From positions 1,776 through 36,866 of the forward strand of contig JAKAQW010000019.1 of the NCBI GenBank assembly GCA_021819525.1: a stretch of 35,091 nucleotides of DNA. Reading direction: 5' to 3'. The DNA is from Actinomycetes bacterium. Lineage in GTDB: Bacteria; Actinomycetota; Acidimicrobiia; Acidimicrobiales; UBA8190. Within the stretch, counting starts at the first letter, position 1. Each line of letters begins with the position of its first letter. The notes below the pieces were generated by a model, which did no database searches, was not told where the DNA came from, and worked only from the letters and a program-made list of their open reading frames with translations. A program made the translations under genes and the position numbers. Positions 1 through 8,424 of the stretch are shown piece by piece.

Positions 1-393
1 GCCGATCTCGCCGTCTCGCGCCCGGGAGTGCCCCATGCCTTCGATGACCTCGCGAAACCGGGCACGGTGTCGGCGCCGGCATCGTGGCGATGGACGGTCC
101 GAGGAGCAGTTCGCGCGTTCTGCGGTCGAGAAAAGACGGGCACCTCGAGTCGGGAACGGAACGAAGCACACTGTCTTTGGGACAAGACCGCAGCGCGCGG
201 TCTCGGCGCGAGACAGGAGTGAACAGTCCTGGGGACGAGACAGCACAGCGTGGTCAAGGGGGGACAGGATAGGGCAGTTACCGGAGTGGGCCTCGAGAGC
301 GCAGTCGTGACTTCTCCGACGGCTGACGGCTGACGGCTGACGGCCCCCTCGCGGCGTTCTGATGGGGACGAGACAGGAGAGGGCGGTGCTGAG
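1..393. other. Left-edge region without a supported gene
   Basis: No recognisable coding region was found. One plus-strand frame is open from base 1 to a stop at 220-222 and could be the tail of a gene cut by the window edge, but its translation resembles no family I know. The stretch holds degenerate copies of a GGGACGAGACAG-like word (near 179, 231 and 365), a short GACGGCT tandem repeat near 319-342 and several small inverted repeats listed separately. It may be the leader of the glycosyltransferase gene. Confidence 0.5.
185..231 (+). other. Chain of overlapping small inverted repeats
   Basis: Three short stems lie end to end and share bases. AGACCGC (185-191) pairs with GCGGTCT (197-203). 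GTCTCG (200-205) pairs with CGAGAC (209-214). CAGGA (214-218) pairs with TCCTG (227-231). The first and second stems both need 200-203, so they exclude each other. This could be a leader RNA or a terminator. There is no run of T after it, so the role is a guess. Confidence 0.35.
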
Positions 394-1581
394 ATGGCAC
401 AGGAGAGCGACCAGGAAGAGCACGCCCCACGCCCCACGCCCCCGTCTTCGGTCGCGGCCCACCGCTTCCCCGAAGGTTCCGGCTCGGCTGTCGTCCTGTC
501 GGGCTCGATCGGGAGGGGTCACGATTCTGTCGCCGAGGTATGCGGCGCGGCACTGCGCGCAGGTGGCATCACCGCACGGACGCTCGACTGCATGGCCCTG
601 CTCGGGAGCGTCGGGGCGAGGGCTGGGACGGCGCTCTTCCGGCGCATGCTCTCGATCCCGACGGTCTACGACGGTTTCCACTTCAGCCACCTGCGGACCG
701 GCACCTGGCTCCCGCGCGCCATGACCGAAGCCTCGAGCCGTCGGATGCTGCCGGCGCTTCTCGAAGAGGTTGGCCCCTTCGACGGTCCGACCCTGCTGCT
801 GCCGGTCTTCTCGACCGGCGTCGCGGTGGCCGCTCGCTTGAAGGCAGAGCGACGGGAGGTCACTGCGGTCACGGTGTGCACCGATGCGTGCGCACACCGG
901 ATGTGGGTACGTGAGGGGATCGACCTCTACGTCGTCTGCTCGGCGCTCGCGGCGGCGACGGTCCGTCGCTACGACCCCGGCGCTGCGATCGCCACGCTCC
1001 CGCCACCAGTCCGACCTGCCTTCTTCGCACCGCCGGATCGCTCGGTGGCCCGGCGCTCGCTGGAGGTCCCTCTCGGCGCGCCGTGCGTGGTCGTGATGGC
1101 CGGAGGCTGGGGCCTCGCGCCGTTGGCCGGGACCGTTCGGGCTCTGGCGCGGGCGGGGTACTGGGTGCTCGCGGTGGCCGGAGGAAACGTCCGCCTCCAT
1201 GAGCGCTTGATGGCGCTGTCCGCGACCTTCCCCCAGGTGCGGGCGTTCGGGATGACCGACAGGGTGCCCGAGCTCATGGCGGCTGCGGACACCGTCGTCA
1301 CCTCGCCAGGCCAGACCTGTCACGAGGCACGGGTGGTCGGCCGGCGGCTGGTGGTCCTCGACGTCGTCCCGGGGCACGGCCGCGAGAACACCATCCACGA
1401 GCTCGAGAACGGCGGAGCGCTTGCCTGCTCGCCTGACCCTGCGTCGGTGCTCGGAGTGGTGCAAGCGACGTTCGCCGACCAACCCGAGCCGGAGCCGTGG
1501 CCGTTGTCGAGCGCCGGGGAGTGGGACAAGCTCTTCCTCGCCGCGCTGTCCGAAGTCGGGGTGCCGGTCTCCTCGGCGTGA
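394..1581 (+). CDS. MGDG-synthase-like glycosyltransferase (GT28 type)
   Basis: A 395-aa protein with the two-domain plan of monogalactosyldiacylglycerol-synthase-like and MurG-like glycosyltransferases. The N-terminal half carries the MGDG-synthase signature: a strand then SGSIGRGHDS (about residues 37-46), the usual Gly/His-containing loop. The C-terminal half has a Gly-rich strand-loop (VMAGGWGL, about 234-241), then FGMTDRVPELMAAAD and a TSPGQTCHEA segment, matching the nucleotide-sugar-binding face of GT28 enzymes. It probably moves a sugar from a nucleotide donor to a lipid or other acceptor at the inner face of the membrane; donor and acceptor cannot be read from sequence. The first 30 or so residues are polar and Pro-rich, outside the fold. 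The ATG at 394 has AGGAG at 375-379, rather far upstream, so a later start is possible. Confidence 0.8.
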   Translation: MAQESDQEEHAPRPTPPSSVAAHRFPEGSGSAVVLSGSIGRGHDSVAEVCGAALRAGGITARTLDCMALLGSVGARAGTALFRRMLSIPTVYDGFHFSHLRTGTWLPRAMTEASSRRMLPALLEEVGPFDGPTLLLPVFSTGVAVAARLKAERREVTAVTVCTDACAHRMWVREGIDLYVVCSALAAATVRRYDPGAAIATLPPPVRPAFFAPPDRSVARRSLEVPLGAPCVVVMAGGWGLAPLAGTVRALARAGYWVLAVAGGNVRLHERLMALSATFPQVRAFGMTDRVPELMAAADTVVTSPGQTCHEARVVGRRLVVLDVVPGHGRENTIHELENGGALACSPDPASVLGVVQATFADQPEPEPWPLSSAGEWDKLFLAALSEVGVPVSSA

Positions 1582-1586
1582 GCAGC

Positions 1587-1670
1587 GTGCCGCCGGCCCG
1601 CCGGAGATGGTGGCGTGCCGCCGGCCCGCCGGAGATGGTGGCGTGCCGCCGGCCCACCGGAGATGGTGGC
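1587..1670. repeat. Three tandem copies of a 28-bp repeat
   Basis: The copies lie at 1587-1614, 1615-1642 and 1643-1670, five bases after the glycosyltransferase stop. The first two are identical and the third differs by one base (CCCACC for CCCGCC). Each unit contains a short hairpin, CCGGC-CC-GCCGG (CCGGC-CC-ACCGG in copy three), so the array can form three stem-loops in the 3' end of the transcript. The rest of the 376-bp spacer to 1957 holds no supported gene, only a hairpin at 1850-1875 and a promoter element at 1946. Confidence 0.9.
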
Positions 1671-1849
1671 TCGGCTCTGCCTCGAGAACTGTCCCAGGTG
1701 CTCGCAGCTGAGCCGGTCACTCTCGACCCGCACGGCCTCACTCCCGACCCGCACGACGGCTTCCTCGTCGTGCTCGCGGGAGCGGGCGATATCGACGTGC
1801 TCGTGCCGGGAGACCGGGACCTGGCTGGAGCGGTCTGGGCTCACGGGTA

Positions 1850-1875
1850 AGGCGCCGGGTGATCTCCCAGCGCCT
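1850..1875 (+). terminator. Hairpin, candidate terminator
   Basis: AGGCGC (1850-1855) and GCGCCT (1870-1875) pair. After one C/A mismatch the stem continues with GGG/CCC around a six-base TGATCT loop. There is no T-run. It lies between the glycosyltransferase and DUF169 genes and just before a leaderless-type -10 box, a sensible place for a terminator in a high-G+C genome. Confidence 0.45.
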
Positions 1876-1945
1876 GCTTGCCGAGGGTGCTGCTGTGCAG
1901 CGGGAACCAGTCCTTCTCCTAGGTTTCCGACGCGGCCTTCCGTGG

Positions 1946-1951
1946 TAGGTT
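1946..1951 (+). promoter_or_regulatory. -10 box of a probable leaderless promoter (DUF169 gene)
   Basis: TAGGTT fits TANNNT and ends six bases before the GTG at 1958, so transcription would begin at or next to the start codon. No Shine-Dalgarno sequence is visible, and a -35 match is weak. Confidence 0.55.
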
Positions 1952-1957
1952 CGCAAC

Positions 1958-2677
1958 GTGTCCACCGACTGGCGCTCTCTGGCTACCGTGATCACCGAGG
2001 CACTGCACCTCGACATCGCTCCAGTGGCCATCACCTTTGCCGACGACGAGCCGGCTGGCATCTCCGGGTTCGATGCACCTATGAGCGAGCCTGCTGCCGA
2101 TGGTCGCAGCGGTCGGGTGCCCGCCGGCTGCGTGTTCTGGGTGCACGCGGCGGCCCGAACGTTCTCGACTGCCCCAGAGGATCACGGCAACTGCAGCGTG
2201 GGGTCGCTCACCCACGGCGTGAAGAGCCTCGAGGAGATCGCTGGGAACGACGACGTGTCCGCGCTGCTCAGCTCCGGCTGGGTGACGATGTCCATGGTGC
2301 CGGAGATACCCACGGTGTCCGAGAAGCCGGTGTCGATCGTCTACGGCCCGCTGGCCGAGAGCCCCCTTGATCCCGATGTCGTGCTCTTGAGGGTGAACGG
2401 GCGTCAGATGATGGTCTTGTCCGATGCGATCCCCGGCCTGCGCATCGAAGGGAAGCCTCAGTGCCACATCGTCGCTGTCGCCAAGGAGCAGGGTGTCGCG
2501 GCGGCCAGCGTGGGGTGTGCGCTCTCGCGTGCCAGGACCGGCATGCAGCCCCACGAGATGACCTGCGCGATCCCCGCTCGCGATCTCGCAGGGATTGCCG
2601 GCCGCGTGCAGGCTACTGCCGATGTGGACAACGTCGTGGCCAAGTACGCTGCCACGGACGCTCGCCGTTTCGCCTGA
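1958..2677 (+). CDS. DUF169 family protein
   Basis: A 239-aa protein that matches the DUF169 family along its length. The family's cysteine-centred landmarks are present: GCVFW (Cys58), then DHGNCSVG (Cys79), and Cys169, Cys187 and Cys203 towards the C-terminus. There is no signal peptide or membrane segment, so it should be cytoplasmic. The family's biochemical role is not established; the spaced cysteines suggest metal or cofactor binding, which is inference. The GTG start is supported by a TANNNT box six bases upstream and by the family's usual length. The next gene converges on it, so it appears monocistronic. Confidence 0.8.
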   Translation: MSTDWRSLATVITEALHLDIAPVAITFADDEPAGISGFDAPMSEPAADGRSGRVPAGCVFWVHAAARTFSTAPEDHGNCSVGSLTHGVKSLEEIAGNDDVSALLSSGWVTMSMVPEIPTVSEKPVSIVYGPLAESPLDPDVVLLRVNGRQMMVLSDAIPGLRIEGKPQCHIVAVAKEQGVAAASVGCALSRARTGMQPHEMTCAIPARDLAGIAGRVQATADVDNVVAKYAATDARRFA

Positions 2678-2732
2678 CAGCGAGGCGAAGTGTCATCCCT
2701 CGTGCGTCCTCGCCCGTGGCCGTCGGTACGTC

Positions 2733-2770
2733 AGGGTCAAGATGGTGCCGAAGGGTCAAGATGGCGCCGA
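2733..2770. repeat. Tandem 19-bp duplication over a stop codon
   Basis: Copies at 2733-2751 and 2752-2770 differ at one base. The second contains the stop codon (2756-2758, minus strand) of the beta-propeller gene and the first repeats that stop in the 3' flank. It fills the 78-bp gap between two convergent genes. Confidence 0.85.
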
Positions 2771-4006
2771 GAACGGCGGGATGCCCATGGTGGAGGCGTG
2801 TGTCATGTCGAGCGAATATGGCGGGGCCAGGTCCACGCCGTCTGGCTTGTACAGATAGCCGGGGGCCGATCCGGGCACGCCGGTCACGCCGTACTGCCAG
2901 ACGACCTGGTTGGTCTTCGGATCGATCACGATGACCCGGTCGTTCCAGTCGTCGTTCACCAAGATGTCCCCGTTGGGCAATGGCAACGCGAGTGACGGCT
3001 GGTCGAGCGCAGCAGCTCCGGTCGGGGCGTAGCGCCACAGCAGCTGGCCGCTGGAGTTGAACTCCTCGACCACCCCCGGCTTGGTGTACGCGGCAGTGAG
3101 GTACACCCCTGGCGACACCTCGTTGGTGTCAGACGGGTAGGAGATGCCCGGTGGGTGCACCGACCAGATGATGCGACCCGACGGCGTCATCTGGTCGACC
3201 CAGTCGCCGTTGATCTCGGTCACCAGCCAGTTCCCGTTGGTCATGGGGAACATCCCGTTCGGGCTGCCGAAGCGGGCCGGCGGCTGATGATAGCAGTACG
3301 GCGTAGTCTCGCCGTAGATGTGCAGCGGGACGGGGGTCGTCTTCGAGAGGTACAGCAGCCTGCAGTTCTTGATGTCGGCTCCGAGGACGTTGCCGTTGGG
3401 CAGGAGCATGGCGTCGTCGGGGTTGTCGAGGTAGCCCGGTGCCGATCCCGGTACCCCGGGATGGCCGTAGCGCCATACGATGTGGCCGGTGCGCAGGGAG
3501 ATCTCCGTGAGGACGAAGTCCGACTCCTGGGTAGCCAAGATGTGGTGCCCCCGCGGCGAGAAGAACGCGTCGTCGGGTGAGATGAAGCTCTGGCCGGGAG
3601 CGAGGTCACCGGGGCTGGGGAATTGCCACAGGATCTGCCCTTTCGGGTCCACCAGCAGCAGCCGGGAGTTGTTCCGGTCGGCGATGAGGATCGGTCCGGG
3701 TAGCACGGCCGGGTTCGATCCGGGCTGGAGGTGGCCAGGCTGACCACGGACGTTCGCTTCGAGCGACGCCACCCAGGACTTCGGCGTCCATGGCGCAGCT
3801 TCGGCCGTGGTGCCCGTGCCGTGCGATGTGGATGCGTGGTGACGGGTGCCGGCGCCGGAGCTGCTGCTGTGGATCGTCGTCAGCACCGTGACCGCCACGG
3901 CCAGGAGCACCGCGCCGGCTACGGTTCGTCGTAGGCGGAAGCGACGCTGTCGGGCGCGTCGGCGCTGTCGGGCGATGGCATCGGGTCCGGTCATGTCGCG
4001 TTCCAT
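2756..4006 (-). CDS. Membrane-anchored PQQ-like beta-propeller protein
   Basis: About 416 aa from the ATG at 4006. A basic N-terminus rich in Arg is followed by one hydrophobic helix (TVAGAVLLAVAVTVLTTI, about residues 28-45), a signal anchor or uncleaved signal. A Ser/Thr/Gly/His-rich linker follows, then a repeat domain. Blade-like units recur, for example GHIVWRYGHPGVPGSAPGYL and NQVVWQYGVTGVPGSAPGYL, each followed by a Pro-Asp and a strand. This pattern is that of PQQ-like or arylsulfotransferase-type propellers. No catalytic His of an arylsulfotransferase was identified, so a binding role outside the membrane is as likely as an enzyme. The frame stays open upstream to a GTG at 4075; 3994 is another ATG. 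The stop lies in a 19-bp duplication. Confidence 0.75.
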   Translation of the reverse strand: MERDMTGPDAIARQRRRARQRRFRLRRTVAGAVLLAVAVTVLTTIHSSSSGAGTRHHASTSHGTGTTAEAAPWTPKSWVASLEANVRGQPGHLQPGSNPAVLPGPILIADRNNSRLLLVDPKGQILWQFPSPGDLAPGQSFISPDDAFFSPRGHHILATQESDFVLTEISLRTGHIVWRYGHPGVPGSAPGYLDNPDDAMLLPNGNVLGADIKNCRLLYLSKTTPVPLHIYGETTPYCYHQPPARFGSPNGMFPMTNGNWLVTEINGDWVDQMTPSGRIIWSVHPPGISYPSDTNEVSPGVYLTAAYTKPGVVEEFNSSGQLLWRYAPTGAAALDQPSLALPLPNGDILVNDDWNDRVIVIDPKTNQVVWQYGVTGVPGSAPGYLYKPDGVDLAPPYSLDMTHASTMGIPPFSAPS

Positions 4007-4175
4007 CGAGCCCTTGCTCCGTCTACATCGCGTGTCGGGATCGTCGCGGGTGCTCCCGACACTCGCCATGGTCACCCGGCTTGGCCAGGATCGGGGATCC
4101 GCAGCATGGTAGCCGGTGCCCGGCGCGTGGGTGGCGCGCGTCGCGGCAGCGACACTTCTTCATGTCGCCAGTCGC

Positions 4176-6983
4176 TCACACGGCGCTCACGACGGAGAGC
4201 TCCAGGATGGCGTCAGCGGGTCCGAGGAGATGGCGCTCGGCCCACTGTGCGACGATGCGCTCCTGGGCGAACACGACGATCTGCTGCTCGGCGGACAGCT
4301 CGTGGAGCAGCTCGAGGATCTCGGTGGTTCGGGCCGCATCGGCCTGGACGGTCACGTCGTCGAGGAGCAACGGGCATGCGCGGCTCTCACCGGTGAGGTG
4401 CCGTGACAAGGTGACCCGCAGGAGCAGGTACACCTGCTCGGCCGTGCCGTGGGAGAGCCGGTCGGCTCGGCGCCAGCGGCGGTCCGCGCCGCACACCTTC
4501 ACCTCGAGGGTCGTCGGGTCCACTGCTGCGTCGACGTAGCGGCCGGCAGTGATCTTCGGGAGCCAGCTTCTCAACGTCGCTGCGAGCAGCGGTGCGACGT
4601 CTCGCTGCACGCCTTCCTGGGCCCTTGTGAGCAGCTCGCTCGCCGCCATGAGGGTCTCGTCGAGCTCTTGGACACGGGCAAGCTCGACTTCAGCGGCCGC
4701 CAGCGTCTCCTCGGCGCCGGCGACGCTGGGCAACGTCTTGGCCTGCTCTCCCGACGCGCCCTCTGCCGCTGCAGCTGCCGTCCTCGCCACTGCGGCCTTC
4801 TCGCGCAGCGCCGGGAGCCTCGACGCGAGGTCCTGTCCGGCCAGTGTGGTGATCTCGCCCGCCTCGAAGTCGGCCGCGCGGGCTCGTGCGTCGTCCTCGG
4901 CGGTCGCGAGCGCTTCAGCGAGCTCCTCTACGCTCCGGCCACCGAGCAGCGCCTCGCGCTCAGCCCACTGCCGCTGGCGGGTGTCGAGCTGTTCGAGATC
5001 TCCTCGGCGATGCTGCTCCCAAGCACCGAGCGCGGCTGCTGCCTCGTCGGGGGAGCCCGGGGCGAGACCGCATGCATGTGCCGCTTCGAGGACCTGGTCG
5101 TCGGCCGCTCGGCAGGCCGATGCTGCGCGCGCTGCCAGCTCCTCTACACGCCTGCGCTCGCGGAGCTGGGCTTGCAGTCCAGGGAGCCGCCTGGCCTCCC
5201 CGGCGACCTCTGCGCGTGCTCGGCACCGCTCCTCGTGCACGGCGTAGCTCACGAGCACGTCCTCGTCGACAGGGTCGCCGGCGTCCACCAGGGCACTTCG
5301 AAGCCGTGCCGCTGCGTCCTCGCAGGCGGAGACCAGCACCGTTCGCCTGTGTCCCCAGGTGCGAAGCTGCTCCTCGTACGCGTCGTGGTGGGCGAGCTGG
5401 TCGACGAGTGCCCGAAGGGAGCTGGGAACCGGAGCGATCTCGAGCTCGCCACAGCGTGCTTCGGCGCGCTCGCGGGCCACCGTGATCCTCGACACGCGCT
5501 CGCGAGCGCGGGCCTCATGTGCATGGAGCTCGGAGAGCTCGGCCTGTGCCACAGCACGGGTGCGTCGGTTGTGGGAGAGCGCTCCCGTGGCGATGAGCAC
5601 GAGGCCGAGCAGGGCGAGCGCACCGCTCGAGCGAGGGCCGAGGGTGGCTCCGAGCGCACCGGCTACCACGAGGAGCGAGCCGACCCAGAGCAGGGCTATC
5701 GAGCGGCGATGGGCGCTGTCGAGCAGGCGGAGCCGTTCGGTGACGATCCGCACCCGGTCTGCGACGGCGGGGTCGGCAGTGGGCGGGGGCTCGTCCAATG
5801 CCTGTGCCAGCTCGAGCAGCTCTGCCGCGCTCGGCCCGGGGACCGGCGCCGCCGGGAGCGACGCCCCCGGGCACGGGGCCCCCGGGGCGGACGGCGCGGG
5901 GGGCATCGGCCTCGTCGCGTCGTGGGCTTCGAGCAGCTGCTCGCTGTGGAGCAGCTGGTCGTAGGCGTGCTGGGTCTGTGGAGCCACGGCCAGCGGGCCG
6001 TCGGGCATGGGGGGCAGCTCGTGGATCTGCGCCTCGATCTCAGCGGCAAAGGGCCCATCGAGCGCGGGCAGCTCCGGGCAGCTCCGGCGAGCCCCGAGCG
6101 CTCGCGCCACGGTGGTGGAGAGCGCGTCGGCTCCCAGGGCTCGCGGCGGCGCCACGCCCCCGACGCTGCGTTCGAGGGTGACGACGCGGCCGTATCGCGT
6201 GCGGAGGTCGTCCGCCAGCTTGCGTGCAGCCGCTGCCTCGCAGAGCGCGACGTGACGTTCGTGCGCGTCGGCCTCTTCTCTCAGGTGGTCGGCTTCCTCC
6301 AGGGCCTGCAGGTAGCGCGTGTGGGCACAGCGGGCTTCTTCGAGGGCCAGGCGCGCCTCGTAGAGGTGTGTGGTCGCGCGGCGCAAGGGGCGGATGCTCC
6401 TCGCGTCGTCGCGGCCGACGTGCTCGGCGCGAAATGCTTCGAGGCGAGCAAGCGCCTCGGTCGCGGTGGCGTCAGCCCCCGCGGTCGCCGCAGCCCGTTC
6501 GAGGTGGCTCTGCAACCCCGAGGCCCCGTCGAGCACGTGCAGGAGCTGAGCCTGGTAGACGCACGCGGTGGCCACGAACGTGCGGCGATCGAGCCCGAGC
6601 CAACGCGCCGCGTCCGGCGCGCCCTCGTGCACCACCTCGCTCGATACCTCCCTGCCAAGTGCCAGATCCGTGGCACGGCAGTCCACTTTTCCGCCGAGAT
6701 CCTGCCAAAGCTCGATCCGTCTTCCGTCGTCGAGAACGACCACAGCCGACACCAGCCACTGCGCGCCATCCCATGGCCGGTGGAGCTCTTCGAAGTACCG
6801 GTCCTCCTTCGTCGGCTGGCCCTTGCCTCTGCGGCGTCCGCACAGAGCGGAGTAGATCGCCGCGTGCCAGGTCGACTTGGCCGACTCGTTGTCGCCGACG
6901 ATCACGGTCATTCCCGGCGCGAGCTCGAGCGTCTCGCCTGACAGCGGGCCGAACGCGTGTGCGGTGACGGACTCGATACGCAT
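4176..6983 (-). CDS. YhaN/SbcC-like SMC-type ATPase with a membrane hairpin
   Basis: A 935-aa ABC-type ATPase of the RecN/SbcC/YhaN group. The order is an N-terminal ATPase half with a Walker A position at 30-38 (GDNESAKST), a Q-loop at Gln144, a long charged helical region, a Pro-rich stretch (356-384), two hydrophobic helices (about 429-449 and 453-470), more coiled coil, and a C-terminal half with the signature LSHGTAEQ (843-850) and Walker B LLLDD (ending about 876). Membrane helices in the coiled coil are a YhaN trait, not an SbcC one. The Walker A Gly before Lys is Ala35 here (codon GCC), against the consensus. Its ATG overlaps the phosphoesterase stop by one base (TGATG), so the two are coupled and probably form one DNA-end-processing complex. 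Confidence 0.85.
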   Translation of the reverse strand: MRIESVTAHAFGPLSGETLELAPGMTVIVGDNESAKSTWHAAIYSALCGRRRGKGQPTKEDRYFEELHRPWDGAQWLVSAVVVLDDGRRIELWQDLGGKVDCRATDLALGREVSSEVVHEGAPDAARWLGLDRRTFVATACVYQAQLLHVLDGASGLQSHLERAAATAGADATATEALARLEAFRAEHVGRDDARSIRPLRRATTHLYEARLALEEARCAHTRYLQALEEADHLREEADAHERHVALCEAAAARKLADDLRTRYGRVVTLERSVGGVAPPRALGADALSTTVARALGARRSCPELPALDGPFAAEIEAQIHELPPMPDGPLAVAPQTQHAYDQLLHSEQLLEAHDATRPMPPAPSAPGAPCPGASLPAAPVPGPSAAELLELAQALDEPPPTADPAVADRVRIVTERLRLLDSAHRRSIALLWVGSLLVVAGALGATLGPRSSGALALLGLVLIATGALSHNRRTRAVAQAELSELHAHEARARERVSRITVARERAEARCGELEIAPVPSSLRALVDQLAHHDAYEEQLRTWGHRRTVLVSACEDAAARLRSALVDAGDPVDEDVLVSYAVHEERCRARAEVAGEARRLPGLQAQLRERRRVEELAARAASACRAADDQVLEAAHACGLAPGSPDEAAAALGAWEQHRRGDLEQLDTRQRQWAEREALLGGRSVEELAEALATAEDDARARAADFEAGEITTLAGQDLASRLPALREKAAVARTAAAAAEGASGEQAKTLPSVAGAEETLAAAEVELARVQELDETLMAASELLTRAQEGVQRDVAPLLAATLRSWLPKITAGRYVDAAVDPTTLEVKVCGADRRWRRADRLSHGTAEQVYLLLRVTLSRHLTGESRACPLLLDDVTVQADAARTTEILELLHELSAEQQIVVFAQERIVAQWAERHLLGPADAILELSVVSAV

Positions 6984-8089
6984 CAGCGCACCTCCAGGTC
7001 GCGCCGGCCGTCGAGGGCACGCAGGCCCGTCACGAGCACCTGGCGGCGGCGCTTGTCGGTGAGCTCGGGCGCACGCAGCACGTCGCGGACGAACTGCCCG
7101 CGGATCGTGCGCTCTTCGCCCAGTGCGGCGATGTCGTAGGCCACGCTGAGCGCACCGAGGCGCACGACGACCCCTGCGAGGTGCGGCGCGACGCTTTCGC
7201 GTCTCAGGTCTTCTGGGCGAAGGTCCACCTCGGGGCCGATCTCGCCGTCGAGCGTCACGCGAACGAACCCCTCGCAGGGGAGCAGGGCTTCGCGGACCGC
7301 CTCGAGGATCTGCGCCGAGTGGGTCGTCCCGTCGAGGTTCACGGTCACGTCGCTTACCACCGACTGGGCGACCCGGTGCCGCGTGCGGCTCACGGCTCCG
7401 TCGCCGGCGACGGTGACCAGCACGGCGCCGCGATCTCCGAGCTCCCCGAACTCGAGCGGGTCCGGGTTCCCCGGGTAGGTGTGCCAAGGGGCGTCCACTG
7501 GCGTGTGGAAGTGGCCGACCAGCGCGTGGTGCAGGCCCGACGCGGGGATCTGCTCGGCTCGGAACGGGGCATGTGGCACCTTGTCCTGCTCCTGAGCTGC
7601 AAAGCCTACCTGCTCCGAGCCGTGGAACAGCGCGAGATGCACGCCGCCACGGTCCACGGCAAAGTTGTCGAGGAAGTTCCGGGTGCCTGCAGGCGCCCGG
7701 TGGGCAGCTCCCCACAGCGTGAGCCCGTCGGCGAGCGGCAGCGGGGTCAGGTGGTCCTCGGAGAACACCTGGACGTTCTCCGACCAGGCGACCTGCTGGT
7801 ACAAGCTCGACGGCGCGTACCAGTCGTGGTTGCCGGGGGAGACGACCACAGGCAGGGGATGCAGCTCGCGAAACGTCCCCCGGAGGAGCTCTCCGGTGTC
7901 CGGGGAGAACCGCTCGTGCTCGTAGAGATCCCCGCTGCAGCACATTGCGTCGACGCCGAGCTCGTCGGCTAGCTGCGCGATCCGGCGAAGGGTCTCCCGA
8001 AGCATTCGCCGGCGGTCGCGTGCCGCCTCGGGGCCAGCCCAGCGAAACGGGGTGTCGAGATGCAGGTCCGAGAAGAGCAGCAGTCGCAC
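6983..8089 (-). CDS. YhaO/SbcD/Mre11-like metallophosphoesterase
   Basis: A 368-aa calcineurin-like phosphoesterase of the DNA-repair type. The five metal-binding blocks are in order: SDLHLD (7-12), CSGDLYEHE, GNHDWYAP, FHGSEQ and GHFHTP. The C-terminal 120 residues form the smaller capping domain. Mre11/SbcD-type enzymes are Mn-dependent nucleases that cut DNA ends with an SMC-like ATPase, and the next gene encodes such an ATPase, coupled by a TGATG overlap. The GTG at 8089 is preferred because GGAG lies six bases upstream and the protein then begins just before the first catalytic block, as in relatives. A GTG at 8110, overlapping the stop of the small upstream ORF as GTGA, is an alternative. 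Confidence 0.85.
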   Translation of the reverse strand: MRLLLFSDLHLDTPFRWAGPEAARDRRRMLRETLRRIAQLADELGVDAMCCSGDLYEHERFSPDTGELLRGTFRELHPLPVVVSPGNHDWYAPSSLYQQVAWSENVQVFSEDHLTPLPLADGLTLWGAAHRAPAGTRNFLDNFAVDRGGVHLALFHGSEQVGFAAQEQDKVPHAPFRAEQIPASGLHHALVGHFHTPVDAPWHTYPGNPDPLEFGELGDRGAVLVTVAGDGAVSRTRHRVAQSVVSDVTVNLDGTTHSAQILEAVREALLPCEGFVRVTLDGEIGPEVDLRPEDLRRESVAPHLAGVVVRLGALSVAYDIAALGEERTIRGQFVRDVLRAPELTDKRRRQVLVTGLRALDGRRDLEVR

Positions 8090-8106
8090 GGCTGTCTCCG
8101 AGAAGT

Positions 8107-8418
8107 TCACGACCGGCTCGAACGTGCCGTCGCCGGATCCGCTGGTCGCGCTCCGTGGCGCCTCGACGACCGCCGAGTGCCGGCACCAGGCACGAGATCG
8201 AACGGTGCCATGCCTCTGGCCACCGTGGCGCACCAGGTGGGCCGTGTCGGAGAGACGTCCGGAATTCCGAGCTCGCCAGCGCTGGTCCCGACAGGGAACG
8301 CCACGGCTGCGAGGAGCGCAGTGAGCTCGAGAGGACCGATCAGTAACCGCGCTCTCACCGGGACCGATGCGATGCCCCTCGCCTGGCGGGGCGACGGAGG
8401 GCGCGTCGAAGCGGTCAT
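8107..8418 (-). CDS. Hypothetical 103-aa protein, first gene of the YhaO/YhaN-like operon
   Basis: I do not recognise this protein. It would run from the ATG at 8418 to a TGA at 8107-8109, next to the phosphoesterase gene (17 bases before its GTG at 8089, or overlapping the GTG at 8110 as GTGA). The middle holds a possible hydrophobic helix (LELTALLAAVAFPVG) followed by ELGIPDVSPTRPTWC and a GMAPFDL segment. The last third is Arg/Ser-rich. Third-position G+C is high but less extreme than in the neighbours. The best evidence for expression is TATCAT ending six bases before the ATG, a leaderless-type promoter. It could be a real small partner of the complex or just the 5' leader of the operon. 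Confidence 0.42.
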   Translation of the reverse strand: MTASTRPPSPRQARGIASVPVRARLLIGPLELTALLAAVAFPVGTSAGELGIPDVSPTRPTWCATVARGMAPFDLVPGAGTRRSSRRHGARPADPATARSSRS

Positions 8419-8424
8419 GCCAGG

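Noticed and set aside
1587-1670. CRISPR array
   Set aside because: The 28-bp units are contiguous with no spacers, and no cas gene is present.
1497-1850. A plus-strand frame through the 28-bp repeats ending near a terminator-like hairpin
   Set aside because: Half is a translated repeat and the rest matches no family. A degraded gene remnant at about 1690-1850 cannot be excluded but is not supported.
4449-6941. An 830-codon plus-strand frame opposite the ATPase gene
   Set aside because: It is antisense to a well-supported gene, a usual by-product of high G+C, and its translation has no recognisable motif.
6984-8186. Upstream open continuation of the YhaN-like frame on the minus strand, giving a 1336-aa reading
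   Set aside because: It runs in another frame through the phosphoesterase gene, is Arg/Pro-rich, and the ATPase fold starts exactly at the ATG at 6983.
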